Shown here one piece after another: positions 8,370 to 16,632 of a DNA stretch of 64,000 nt. Position 1 is the stretch's first letter. Each line of letters starts with the position of its first letter. Position numbers and translations under genes: made by a program. Under the pieces are notes generated by a model that ran no database searches, was not told the DNA's origin, and saw only the letters and a list, made by a program, of their open reading frames with translations. Origin of the DNA: an uncultured Rhodospirillaceae bacterium (lineage in GTDB: Bacteria; Pseudomonadota; Alphaproteobacteria; Reyranellales; Reyranellaceae); assembly GCA_945952105.1 (NCBI GenBank), contig CAMFGZ010000014.1, positions 62,001 through 126,000 on the forward strand, in the 5' to 3' direction.

Positions 8370-8806
8370 CCCTGCCGGGGAGGCGATGAGCCGCGACGTC
8401 CGTTTCGCCGAGGCCAGATCCGGGCCGCCCAACTCGTCGCCGGACTCGTTCGTCGCATCGCGTGGTGATCCGGCGAACGCCATCGGGGCGGAGCCGCACA
8501 GGTAAACATCGCGATCAACTGCTTCTCCCGAGCGACGTCTGCTTCATTGCAACGGCCAGCCGGCGGACATTCGAAGGACCGGTTAACGGGCAGCGGCACG
8601 ATCGTGTCGCAGATGCGGAGACGCCGGCGAAGACGATCCTCGACAGGCCCCTGTCATGGCAACCGTGGATCCGGCATCTGCCGGGATACAGATCCTCACG
8701 CCGACGGCACGAAGACGGGCTGAGGGGCGCCGCCCGGGTGAGGCTGACGGTCCCGTGCGGCATCGCCTTGCGCTTGCCGTGACTCAGGTCCAGCCACCGC
8801 CCATCG
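8370..8806. other. Convergent intergenic region
   Basis: No supported gene lies between the second VOC gene and the 3' end of the opposed transporter. A 39-codon frame starting at the ATG at 8386 has GGGGAGG only two bases upstream and codes for a low-complexity peptide; I do not call it. No clear terminator hairpin with a T-tract is visible. Confidence 0.4.
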
Positions 8807-9892
8807 TCAGAAGTGTCGCGGCTCGTCATGGGATGCGGGCCGCCGCAGGATGCCTGATGCGCGATCGGCCTCAAGCCCGTCGAAACCGAGGTCACGCTGC
8901 ACGGATTTCGGCATCCCGTTCAAGGTTTCGCGACGCTGCAGCGATTCGAGCCTGCGGCCGAGACGCGAGAGGTCGATGGCGGTGGTTCCCGTCAGTCCGG
9001 CCAGCATGCCGATGGTCGTCGACACCATGCCGATGAATGCCAGCTGTCCGGGCATCTCACCGAGCAGAGGGATGGCGGCGAGGCCCGTCAGACACGGAAC
9101 CGCGGCAGCGAACAGCGCGATGCCGCCGGGCCCGAGCGAGACCAGAGCCCGCGTGAAGACCAGGATCGAGCCGCCGCCGATCAGCACGCCCTGGAACAGG
9201 ACCTGCAGCAGGATGTCGGTGGTCGGCGCATGAAGCAGCTGCTTGCCGGGCAGGAGCAGATAGAAAGGCAGGAAAATGCACAGCGAAAGGCCCGCGATCA
9301 GCGAAGCGGCATGGAGCGGTGAAACGTGCCATCGGGCGGCGGCGGCTCCATAGCCCGACCAGCAGAGCGACGCGGCCAGCAGGCACGCATCGCCGGCGAG
9401 CTGACGCACGCTGCTGTCGGCCAATGTGTCCGCCATCATGGCGGCCACGCCCATCGCAATCAGCGTCACGCCGGCGATCGTGCTGCGATCGCGCTTGCCG
9501 GTGCCGGTAGACCAGAGGATCGCGAAGGTGAAGAGCGGCAGGCAACCGTGCAGCAGCACGCCGCCATGCGACGCGGGCGCCAGTGAGAAGCCGGCGTAGC
9601 AGAGCAGTGCAAACCCCAGGCCCCCCGATAGAGCGAGCACCAAAGCCTGCCAGGGCGCCAGGCCGCGCAGGCCATTGCGCAGGAGGACCGGCGACAACAG
9701 GAGGCCGCCCGTTCCGAAGCGGATCGCGGCAAGGTCGGCGACTCCCAGCGAAGACTTCAGTCCGAGGCGCGAGACCAGGGTGAAGCTTGCATACATCAGG
9801 ACGACCAGCAGCGCGCAGCCGAGGCCGACGGCAAAGCTGTAGGCCCTGCGCCCTTCATCGGCGGCCTGTCCCTGATCGGGCCGGCGCGTCAT
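8807..9892 (-). CDS. EamA/DMT-superfamily transporter
   Basis: A 361-residue inner-membrane protein with about ten hydrophobic segments in two EamA halves (first half from AVGLGCALLVVLMYASFTL, second from LAGDACLLAASLCWSGYGAA). The GGxSILVFTRAL and PLLGEMPG segments are typical of the second repeat. About 65 polar residues follow the last helix, which is longer than usual for the family and may be a cytoplasmic tail or 3' readthrough into non-coding DNA. The start ATG overlaps the stop of a small LysR-like stub (ATGA). The substrate is unknown; relatives export amino acids or metabolites. Confidence 0.88.
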   Translation of the reverse strand: MTRRPDQGQAADEGRRAYSFAVGLGCALLVVLMYASFTLVSRLGLKSSLGVADLAAIRFGTGGLLLSPVLLRNGLRGLAPWQALVLALSGGLGFALLCYAGFSLAPASHGGVLLHGCLPLFTFAILWSTGTGKRDRSTIAGVTLIAMGVAAMMADTLADSSVRQLAGDACLLAASLCWSGYGAAAARWHVSPLHAASLIAGLSLCIFLPFYLLLPGKQLLHAPTTDILLQVLFQGVLIGGGSILVFTRALVSLGPGGIALFAAAVPCLTGLAAIPLLGEMPGQLAFIGMVSTTIGMLAGLTGTTAIDLSRLGRRLESLQRRETLNGMPKSVQRDLGFDGLEADRASGILRRPASHDEPRHF

Positions 9893-9996
9893 GAACGTCG
9901 TGCTGCGCCGGTCAACGCCGCCCGCCTGTGCGTGCCAGCCGCGACGGCCGCCTCGAACAAGCGCAGGGAGTTGAGGGCTGACGGACGATACGCCAT
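9889..9996 (-). pseudogene. N-terminal stub of a LysR regulator
   Basis: A 35-codon frame reads MAYRPSALNSLRLFEAAVA, closely matching the opening of GcvA-type LysR proteins (the intact one at 5268-6203 starts MGYRLPPLSSMRLFEAAGR). After residue 18 the match is lost and the frame stops, its TGA overlapping the ATG of the EamA gene. It looks like a truncated regulator gene whose remaining codons now serve at most as a leader for the transporter. Confidence 0.5.
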
Positions 9997-10012
9997 GACC
10001 GAGGACCCTGGG

Positions 10013-10804
10013 TCAGGTTCCCTGGAAGACAGCTGGCCGGCGCGCGATCCAGGCGTCGATTCCCTCCCGCAGGTCGTTTGTCGGAGCCATCCGGCCGAAC
10101 TGCTCGCTTTCCACGAGAAGACCCTCGGCAATCGACACGTTGAGACCGCGCGTCACGGCGGCGATGATGCTGGCGATCGCGAGCGGCGAATGGTGCAGGA
10201 TCCGGCTGGCAAGCGCCCGGGCGGCCGGCAGCAGCTCCTCATGCGGTACCACCTTGTTCACAAGGCCCATCTCCAGCGCCCTGGCGGGACCGAACGTCTC
10301 ACCAGTAAGGAGCAACTCGAGCGCGCGCTTGCGTCCGGCCAGCCGCGACAGGCGCTGCGTCCCGCCAAAGGTCGGCGGCATGCCGAGCTTGATTTCGGGT
10401 TTGGCAAAGGTGGCCCGCTCGCTCGCCAGCGCGATGTGGACGGCCTCGGTGACTTCGCAGCCTCCACCGAAGGCGATGCCGTTGACGGCGGCGATGATGG
10501 GTTTCGGGAAAGCCTCCATGCGGGCCGTCATCGACTGTCCGCGCCGAACGAAGTCGCGGACGCCAACGGCGGGTCCACGCCGCACGCTTTCGGAGAATTC
10601 CGCGATGTCGGCGCCGGCGGAGAAGGCCTTGTCGCCCGAACCCGTGATGATCACCGCTCCGATTGCCGCGTCGGCCTCCAGAATGTCCATCAGGGCAAGC
10701 AGCGTGTCCGCCATCTCGTAGTTGATGGCGTTGAGCTTGTCGGGACGATTGAGGGTCAGGATCGCGATGCCGCCGGACGCTTCGCACTGCACGGTTGTCG
10801 ACAT
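10013..10804 (-). CDS. Enoyl-CoA hydratase/isomerase family protein
   Basis: A 263-residue crotonase-fold enzyme. It shows AFSAGADIAEF (oxyanion hole), GIAFGGGCEVTEA (first catalytic Glu position) and FAKPEIKLGMPPTFGGTQRL (second Glu position). Both glutamates expected of a true hydratase are present. The ATG at 10804 is chosen because AAAGGAG lies just upstream; an in-frame extension to 10912 has no such site. It probably acts in fatty-acid or side-chain beta-oxidation. It is transcribed with the downstream EamA gene on the minus strand, with the LysR stub in the 120-base gap. Confidence 0.93.
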   Translation of the reverse strand: MSTTVQCEASGGIAILTLNRPDKLNAINYEMADTLLALMDILEADAAIGAVIITGSGDKAFSAGADIAEFSESVRRGPAVGVRDFVRRGQSMTARMEAFPKPIIAAVNGIAFGGGCEVTEAVHIALASERATFAKPEIKLGMPPTFGGTQRLSRLAGRKRALELLLTGETFGPARALEMGLVNKVVPHEELLPAARALASRILHHSPLAIASIIAAVTRGLNVSIAEGLLVESEQFGRMAPTNDLREGIDAWIARRPAVFQGT

Positions 10805-11202
10805 GTCGTTCTCCTTTGGGGCAGTCGTCGATCCCAATCTCAATTCGCGGTGGAGAGCTGACAAACGACTAAGCTGATTTGCCAGGTGAGCATCCTTCAT
10901 CTCGATGCTCATCCCGAAGCGAGCCGGGGAAGGGCATCGCCGCGCGCGGACCGTGACAGGCGCAAGGGTTCATCGACAAAGCCGTATCCTTCGTCGGTAC
11001 GTGAAGATCTTTCATCCCGGCGAACGATGGGCGGCCACGGGGATCGTGAACCGGGCGCGGGACGACTTCATGTCGAAAATTCCCCGAACAATGTCGATTA
11101 CGACGCTAGCCCGCGATCCGCCAAGTCGCGATCTTGTCGATGAAGAAGGACTGGCTGCGTGACCCGTCGCGCAGCCCTGCATCGAATAGGGGAGTGAGCA
11201 TC
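10805..11202. other. Divergent promoter region
   Basis: A 398-base gap between the enoyl-CoA hydratase (minus) and tautomerase (plus) starts. No gene is recognised. It should contain promoters for both directions, but I see no convincing -35/-10 pair or operator. Confidence 0.4.
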
Positions 11203-11658
11203 ATGCCGACCGTCGTTGTGAAGGTACCGGAGGGCGCTTTCGACGAAGCCGGGCGCGAGCGGCTCGCGAAGGGCATAACGGCCGCGGCCAAGGCGGCCGA
11301 GAAAATCGGCGACGACCCCCGGAATGAGTTCACGACGTGGCTCTCCATCGAAGAGATCAAGGCCGGGTATTTCTTTGCAGGCGGCAAAGATCCCGTTGCC
11401 CGGGTCCTGCCGGTGATCGTGTTCTTTCATGCACCGGCCGGCGTTCTCGACGCGGGCGCGCGCGCCGAGGCGGTCCGGCTGGTTCACGAGGCCGTCGCGG
11501 CGGCCAAGCAAGAGAAGGATCCGCGGGTCGCCCTGACATCGGTCATCGTTTCGGACGTCCCCGATGGCACGTGGGGAGGCAGCGGTACGCTGTGGCACCT
11601 CCCCGATTTCGTGAAGGCGGCCGGCTACAAGCACCTGCATCATCTCGTCGCCGCCTGA
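11203..11658 (+). CDS. Two-domain tautomerase-superfamily protein
   Basis: A 151-residue protein of the 4-oxalocrotonate tautomerase superfamily. The start at 11203 (GGGGAG upstream) places proline directly after the initiator Met (MPTVVVKVPEGAF), which is the catalytic N-terminal proline once Met is removed; the longer frame from 11134 would bury it. Its length is about twice that of 62-residue 4-OT, so it is probably a fused pair of beta-alpha-beta units, as in the MSAD/CaaD-like members. The second unit runs from about LPVIVFFHAPAG. It is followed 24 bases later by a dienelactone hydrolase gene, so a ring-cleavage or halo-acid pathway is plausible. Confidence 0.82.
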   Translation: MPTVVVKVPEGAFDEAGRERLAKGITAAAKAAEKIGDDPRNEFTTWLSIEEIKAGYFFAGGKDPVARVLPVIVFFHAPAGVLDAGARAEAVRLVHEAVAAAKQEKDPRVALTSVIVSDVPDGTWGGSGTLWHLPDFVKAAGYKHLHHLVAA

Positions 11659-11682
11659 CCTTCCACCCATGGAGTATCGACA

Positions 11683-12510
11683 ATGACGAACCGCAAGGTG
11701 ACAGAGGACGATCCGCTCGACGACTTTCGCCGCCGCGACATCGTGCTGAACGAGATTGGGAAAGCGGTCCATGTCGCAGGCACCGGGCCGGCGGTGATCG
11801 TGATGACGGAGATGCCGGGCATCAGCCCGCACGTCGCGCGCTTTGCGCGCTGGGTACGCGATGCGGGCTTCACGGTCTACATGCCGTCGCTGTTCGGGCG
11901 CGACGGCGCGGTGGTGACTGCCGAGGAGGGCGGCGCCATCTTCAGGAAGGCCTGCATCAGCGCGGAGTTCCGCACGCTGCCCGGCGGCGAGGCGAGCCCG
12001 GCCATCCTGTGGCTGCGCGCCCTGGCGAAGCTCGCGCACGAAGAGTGTGGCGGACCGGGTGTCGGGGCGATCGGCATGTGCTTCACGGGTAACTTCGCGC
12101 TTTCGATGATGCTGGAGCCGTCGGTCCTGGCGCCGGTGCTGTCGCAACCGTCCCTGCCGCTCGACGATCCCGCCGGCACCGGCATCACCCCAGCCGAGCT
12201 TGCCGCGGTCCGCCAGCGGCTGGAACGCGATGACCTGACCGTGATGGGCTATCGTTTCGCGGGCGACGCCTACTGCAGGGCGGAGCGATTCGCCGCCTTC
12301 TCCCAGGCGCTCGGCGACCGCTTCGTCGCTCGTGTCCTGCCCGACTCGGCTGCCGGCAAGGACTTGCCGCCATTCTTCAGGCAGTTCGTGCCGACGCCGC
12401 ACAGCGTCGTCACGGTGCACCTGATCGACGAAGCCGGACAACCGACCGTGGCCGCCCGGGACGAAATCCTCTCCTTCTTCGGCAAGAGGCTGTCGTCGGC
12501 GACGGCCTGA
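11683..12510 (+). CDS. Dienelactone hydrolase family protein
   Basis: A 275-residue alpha/beta hydrolase. GIGMCFTGN carries the cysteine nucleophile C133 expected in dienelactone hydrolases, and PAVIVMTEMPGISPHVARFA matches the conserved E-containing N-terminal block. Family enzymes open dienelactones to maleylacetate, but many relatives have other esters as substrates. It is co-oriented with the tautomerase 24 bases upstream and converges on the phosphatase gene ending at 12524, with only 13 bases between. Confidence 0.88.
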   Translation: MTNRKVTEDDPLDDFRRRDIVLNEIGKAVHVAGTGPAVIVMTEMPGISPHVARFARWVRDAGFTVYMPSLFGRDGAVVTAEEGGAIFRKACISAEFRTLPGGEASPAILWLRALAKLAHEECGGPGVGAIGMCFTGNFALSMMLEPSVLAPVLSQPSLPLDDPAGTGITPAELAAVRQRLERDDLTVMGYRFAGDAYCRAERFAAFSQALGDRFVARVLPDSAAGKDLPPFFRQFVPTPHSVVTVHLIDEAGQPTVAARDEILSFFGKRLSSATA

Positions 12511-12523
12511 AGGCAACACGGTC

Positions 12524-14074
12524 CTATGACGGGCGAGCGCCCACCGCGCCGTCCTCGACGACGAAGGTCGCTAGCCGTTGGACCGTGCCGTCCTTCCTCT
12601 TCTCGTCGTCGATCGCCTCGAAGCCGACGGTGCAGCGCGCCGGGGAGAGGTCGACCGTGGCATAACCGCGACGGTCGCCGCGCGCGTACTTCACATGCGG
12701 GTTGGCGGCGAGCGCATCGCGCAGCCCCTTTGCGCCCGGGCCTTCGGAAGTGATGGAGGTGCCGACGAACTCCGTCGCGACAGGCGGTGCGGTCGGTCGC
12801 GCGGGATCGCGCGCGAGATCGGCCACGAAGAAGGCATGGCGGTCGCCGCCGATGACGATGGGATTGCGCGGCCGGTGCGTGGCGATCGAATCGAGCAGCC
12901 GGCGCCGCGCGTTGGGATAGCCGTCCCATCCGTCCATCCAGAAGCGATGCGCGCCCTCGGCCGGCCGGTCGAGTTCCGCCATCAGGGTCTGCTGAGCGAC
13001 GATGGTCCAGCGGGCCTTGGAACTGCGGAGCTGCGTGTCGAGCCAGGCTTCCTGCGCACGGCCCAGCATGGTGCGCTCTTCCAGCGTGCGCTCGGGACAA
13101 TCGGGCACCGTGGTGGGGCGCGCGCCGTTCACGCAGGCCGGCGCCGAGCGGTATTGCCGGTCGTCGAGCAGCAGCACGTCGAGAATGTCGCCAAACCGGT
13201 AGCGCTCGTAGATCGTGGCGGAGGGGCCGCGCGGCCGGGCCGAGGCGGGCAGGGGCATGTGCTCGTAGTAGGCCTGGTAGGCCGCCGCCCGCATCTTCAG
13301 GAAGCGGACCGGATCGCGCGTCGTATAGGACCGATCGTCGGCATAGTCGTCGGCGACCTCGTGATCGTCCCAGATCGACAGCCACGGCGCGGCGGCATGC
13401 GCGGCCTGCAGGTCGCCGTCGAGCTTGTAGAGCGCATAGCGGTCGCGGAACTCCGGCAGCGTCGTCGGGATGCCGACTTCGTGCCGGCGCACGAGTCGCG
13501 AGCCCCAGGATTTCTCGTAGATGTAATCGCCGAGATGGATCACGAGGTCGAGCTCGCGCGCCGCCATGTCGCGATAGGCCGCGAAGTAGCCCTGTTCGTA
13601 TTGCTGGCACGAGGCGAAGGCAAAGCGCAGTCTCTGCGCGGCGCTGGTACTCGCGGGGGCGGTGCGCGTGCGGCCGGTCGGGCTCTGCGCGGTGCCGGCG
13701 CGGAACCTGTACCAGTAGGGACGCCCGGGCTTCAGGCCACGCACCTCCGCATGCACCGAATGGGCAAGGGTCGGCACCGCCTGTTCGGTGCCGCGTGCGA
13801 CGATCCGCGAGAAGGATTCGTCCTCTGAAACCTGCCAGTCGACGGCAACCGGTGCATCCGGCATGCCTCCACCCTCGAGCGGCTGTGGCGCGAGGCGGGT
13901 CCACAGGACGACGCCGTCCTCGCGGGGGGCACCGGACGCGATGCCGAGCGTGAAGGGATCGCTGGCAAAGCCAGCGGGCGCCGCCCGCGAGATCGCGAAG
14001 GGCGCTGCGATCAGGGCACTTCCAAATGACCCCGCGAGGAAGCGGCGGCGGACAAGATTCGACTTGGCCTTCAT
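12524..14074 (-). CDS. phoD: PhoD-type alkaline phosphatase/phosphodiesterase, Tat-exported
   Basis: A 516-residue PhoD family metallophosphoesterase. The N-terminus RRRFLAGSFGSALIAAPFAI is a Tat signal. An Ig-like N-terminal domain (about 40-145) precedes the catalytic domain with FASCQQYEQGYF, VIHLGDYIYE, WDDHEVADDYAD and VIGGDRHAF, the expected metal-ligand blocks. It hydrolyses phosphomono- or diesters in the periplasm, probably with Ca and Fe. Its ATG at 14074 abuts the TAG of the kinase gene upstream (TAGATG), so the pair is translationally coupled. This links it to the neighbouring glycerophosphodiester/polyol locus. Confidence 0.94.
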   Translation of the reverse strand: MKAKSNLVRRRFLAGSFGSALIAAPFAISRAAPAGFASDPFTLGIASGAPREDGVVLWTRLAPQPLEGGGMPDAPVAVDWQVSEDESFSRIVARGTEQAVPTLAHSVHAEVRGLKPGRPYWYRFRAGTAQSPTGRTRTAPASTSAAQRLRFAFASCQQYEQGYFAAYRDMAARELDLVIHLGDYIYEKSWGSRLVRRHEVGIPTTLPEFRDRYALYKLDGDLQAAHAAAPWLSIWDDHEVADDYADDRSYTTRDPVRFLKMRAAAYQAYYEHMPLPASARPRGPSATIYERYRFGDILDVLLLDDRQYRSAPACVNGARPTTVPDCPERTLEERTMLGRAQEAWLDTQLRSSKARWTIVAQQTLMAELDRPAEGAHRFWMDGWDGYPNARRRLLDSIATHRPRNPIVIGGDRHAFFVADLARDPARPTAPPVATEFVGTSITSEGPGAKGLRDALAANPHVKYARGDRRGYATVDLSPARCTVGFEAIDDEKRKDGTVQRLATFVVEDGAVGARPS

Positions 14075-15535
14075 CTAGCCGGCCTCCGTTGCCGACAGCG
14101 AGAGGTGAGCATCGTAGCGGGGCTTTTTCCGGGCAAGCTGCTCGGCGAGCAGGGGATCGACGGTGACGACCAACGGCGCGTCTTGCACTGCCTGCGAAGC
14201 CAGCAGAGGGCCGCCCACGGAGGATCGCGCCAGCCGCGCCGCGCCGATGGCCGGTCCGGCCTGCCGGTCCGACGTCAGGCCGAGCGGCTGGCGCACCGCG
14301 GCGGCGACCAGCCGGGCCCACAGCTCGCTGCGCGCGCCCCCGCCCGTGAGCACGATCCGATGGATCGGCGCACCGCTCGCGATCAGCGCCGCATGGCCGT
14401 CGCCCAGCGCCAGCGCGACACCCTCGAGCACCGCTTGCACGAGATGCAGCGGACCCGTGCGATGGGTGAGGCCGGAGAAGGCGGCCGTAAGTTCGGGGTT
14501 GTCGTGCGGCGTGCGTTCGCCGGCCAGATAGGGCGTGAAGACCGGCGTGTCGGCGGGTGACAGCCGTGCCGCCTCGACCTCGGCGAGCAAGGCGCCGACA
14601 TCGTGCCGGCCGAGGAGGGTCGCGATCCAGGCGAGCGCGCCGCCGGCGCTCAGCACGACGGCATGCTGCGCAAACAGGCCGGGCACGGCATGGCGATGCG
14701 TGTGCATGCCGCTGTCGCGCGCCGGTAGAAAACGGTCGTTGGCGACGCACCAGACGCCCGACGTTCCGAGGCTGACATAGGCGGCGCCGGCCTGCACCGC
14801 GCCCACGCCGATGCCGGCGCACATATTGTCGCCGCCGCCCCCCGCCACTGGCAGGCTGCGCGGCAGGTGCCAGCGCCATGCGAGCTCGTCACGCAACGTG
14901 CCGGACACCTCGGCACATTCGACCAGTCGCGGCAGTCGCGCCCGATCGATGCCGCAGGCCGCCAGGATGCCGTCGTGCCAGTCGCCGCGTCCGGTATCCA
15001 TCAACAGCGTCGCCGAGGCGTCGGCGCGGTCGCTGGCCGCTTCGCCCGTGAGAAGGAGCCGAACATAGTCCTTCGTCAGCAGGATGCGGCGCGCACCATC
15101 GAGCAGCGCCGGCTCGTGCCGCGCCAGCCAGGCGATCTTGGGCGCCGAGAAACCGGGCATTGCGCGACAGCCGACGATGTCGGCGAAATCCGGGAAGCGG
15201 CCATGCAGTTCTTCGCATTCGGCGAAGGCGCGGCCGTCGTTCCACAACAAGGCGGGACGCAGCGGCCGGTCGGCGGCATCGAGCAGGGCGACGCCCAGCA
15301 TTTGGCCGGACAGGCCGATGGCGCGGACCGATGCCATTGCCTCGCGCGAGCTGGCGGCCAGTGAATCGAGCGCGGCAACGACGGCGCTCCACCAGTCCCG
15401 CGGCGATTGCTCCGACCAAAGCGGCTTCGGATGCGAGGAGGCAAGCGGCGCTACGGCTTCCGCGGCCACGCGATCGTCCTCGCCCATGACGACGGCCTTG
15501 ACGCCCGACGTGCCGATGTCGATGCCGAGATACAT
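14075..15535 (-). CDS. xylB: FGGY carbohydrate kinase, xylulokinase-like
   Basis: A 486-residue sugar kinase of the FGGY family. It shows YLGIDIGTSGVKAVV (phosphate loop), LSGQMLGVALLD, WNDGRAFAEC and late blocks FTPYLAGERTPHDNP and VLTGGGARSELW that fit xylulokinases. I use the ATG at 15535; a TTG at 15541 would add two residues. It starts just after the SorC-regulator stop (15545) and abuts phoD, so the three form one operon. Because the divergent operon imports a glycerophosphodiester-like substrate, the true substrate may be another polyol or ketose. Confidence 0.9.
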   Translation of the reverse strand: MYLGIDIGTSGVKAVVMGEDDRVAAEAVAPLASSHPKPLWSEQSPRDWWSAVVAALDSLAASSREAMASVRAIGLSGQMLGVALLDAADRPLRPALLWNDGRAFAECEELHGRFPDFADIVGCRAMPGFSAPKIAWLARHEPALLDGARRILLTKDYVRLLLTGEAASDRADASATLLMDTGRGDWHDGILAACGIDRARLPRLVECAEVSGTLRDELAWRWHLPRSLPVAGGGGDNMCAGIGVGAVQAGAAYVSLGTSGVWCVANDRFLPARDSGMHTHRHAVPGLFAQHAVVLSAGGALAWIATLLGRHDVGALLAEVEAARLSPADTPVFTPYLAGERTPHDNPELTAAFSGLTHRTGPLHLVQAVLEGVALALGDGHAALIASGAPIHRIVLTGGGARSELWARLVAAAVRQPLGLTSDRQAGPAIGAARLARSSVGGPLLASQAVQDAPLVVTVDPLLAEQLARKKPRYDAHLSLSATEAG

Positions 15536-15544
15536 CGCCAACCG

Positions 15545-16501
15545 TCAACCCGATCCGCGCAACAGGCCGAGCGCGGCACGACCGGCCGCTTCGTCGACCA
15601 CCAGGACCGAGCAGAGCCCGGCGCGCAGCACTGCGGCAAGGATGGCCACCTTGTTCAGCCCGCCCGAGGCGACGATCACGGTCGCGATGTCGCGCAGCAT
15701 GCCGACCGGCGTGGCAATGACACGGCTGTTGAGCGTGTGTTTGACGGGCGTACCCTGGGAATCGAGGAATGTTCCCATGATGTCGCCGACGGCGCCGGCG
15801 GCGCGCAGCGAATCGACAGTCACGTCGCGGGGCAGGCCATAGCGGATCAGCAGCGAGCGGCGGCTGAGATCGCCGACGCTCATCAGCGCGACGTCGCAGG
15901 TCGCCAGCCGCTGGAACGTCTCGCGGAACACATCCTGTGCCAGGATCGTGTCGCGCGACTTCGGGCTGCCCGCGTAGATCGGGGCCGCCAGGTAGTTGCA
16001 CTGGCCGTTGATACGTCGCGCGAACTCGCTGGCGATCTCGAAAGTGTTGAGTTCGAGTCCGTGGGTCAGGCCGCCCATCATCGAGTTGATGCTGAGGTCG
16101 GGAAAACTGCCGCCGCGCAGGTGGCGAATGGTCTCGCGCAAGGTCGTGCCCCAGCCCAGCCCGAGGCCGCGCACGCGCGTCTGGTCGAGATGGCGCGACA
16201 GGTAGTCGGCGGTGGCGCGACCGATCGCGACGGCGATGTGGTCCGCATCGCTCGGCGTCGGGACGACCACGGCGTCCTTCAGTCCGGTCTCGGCGACCAG
16301 TTGCCGCTCGAGTTCGACGCACGCGGTCAGGGGCGAATTCACCTGGATATTCACCAGGCCGCTTTCGCGCGCCTCGCCGAGCAGCCGGTTGGCGCGCAGG
16401 CGCGTGATCCCGAGCTTGCCCGCGATATCCGCCTGGGTGAGCCCCTCCATGAAATAGAGCCATGCCACGCGCACGCGAAGCTGCTCGTCGTCGTCCGACA
16501 T
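15545..16501 (-). CDS. SorC-family sugar-binding transcriptional regulator
   Basis: A 318-residue regulator. The helix-turn-helix lies at about residues 22-45 (GLTQADIAGKLGITRLRAN) and the SorC effector domain fills the rest (GLGLGWGTTLRETIRHLRG, LNKVAILAAVLRAG). The domain binds a phosphorylated sugar in known members. The ATG at 16501 has GGGAGG ten bases upstream; an in-frame start at 16585 would run through the inverted repeat and is unlikely. It is divergent from the glycerol-1-phosphate dehydrogenase/Ugp operon and heads the operon containing the kinase and PhoD, so it probably controls both. Confidence 0.92.
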   Translation of the reverse strand: MSDDDEQLRVRVAWLYFMEGLTQADIAGKLGITRLRANRLLGEARESGLVNIQVNSPLTACVELERQLVAETGLKDAVVVPTPSDADHIAVAIGRATADYLSRHLDQTRVRGLGLGWGTTLRETIRHLRGGSFPDLSINSMMGGLTHGLELNTFEIASEFARRINGQCNYLAAPIYAGSPKSRDTILAQDVFRETFQRLATCDVALMSVGDLSRRSLLIRYGLPRDVTVDSLRAAGAVGDIMGTFLDSQGTPVKHTLNSRVIATPVGMLRDIATVIVASGGLNKVAILAAVLRAGLCSVLVVDEAAGRAALGLLRGSG

Positions 16502-16558
16502 CCGTTCATTGCCTCCCGGCCGGACCATGCCGCGCCGGCGGCCGTCTGTCATGGTGTG

Positions 16559-16592
16559 GAAACATTTGTATCTGATTATATACAAATGTTTC
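16559..16592. promoter_or_regulatory. Perfect 13-bp inverted repeat, likely SorC operator
   Basis: GAAACATTTGTAT (16559-16571) is followed by an 8-base spacer and its exact reverse complement ATACAAATGTTTC (16580-16592). It lies in the gap between the divergent SorC-family regulator and glycerol-1-phosphate dehydrogenase genes. On the minus strand a TATAAT hexamer (16580-16575) lies in the spacer, and on the plus strand GATAAT follows at 16600-16605. Binding here could therefore block both promoters. The repeat is seen directly; the protein that binds it is inference from position. Confidence 0.8.
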
Positions 16593-16632
16593 TAGGGTTG
16601 ATAATGAGGGCCCAAGGCAAAGCGGGCAGGAT

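Noticed and set aside
12270..14879. 869-codon minus-strand frame across phoD and the kinase
   Set aside because: An out-of-frame shadow of two well-supported genes, rich in Arg and Ala as expected in GC-rich DNA.
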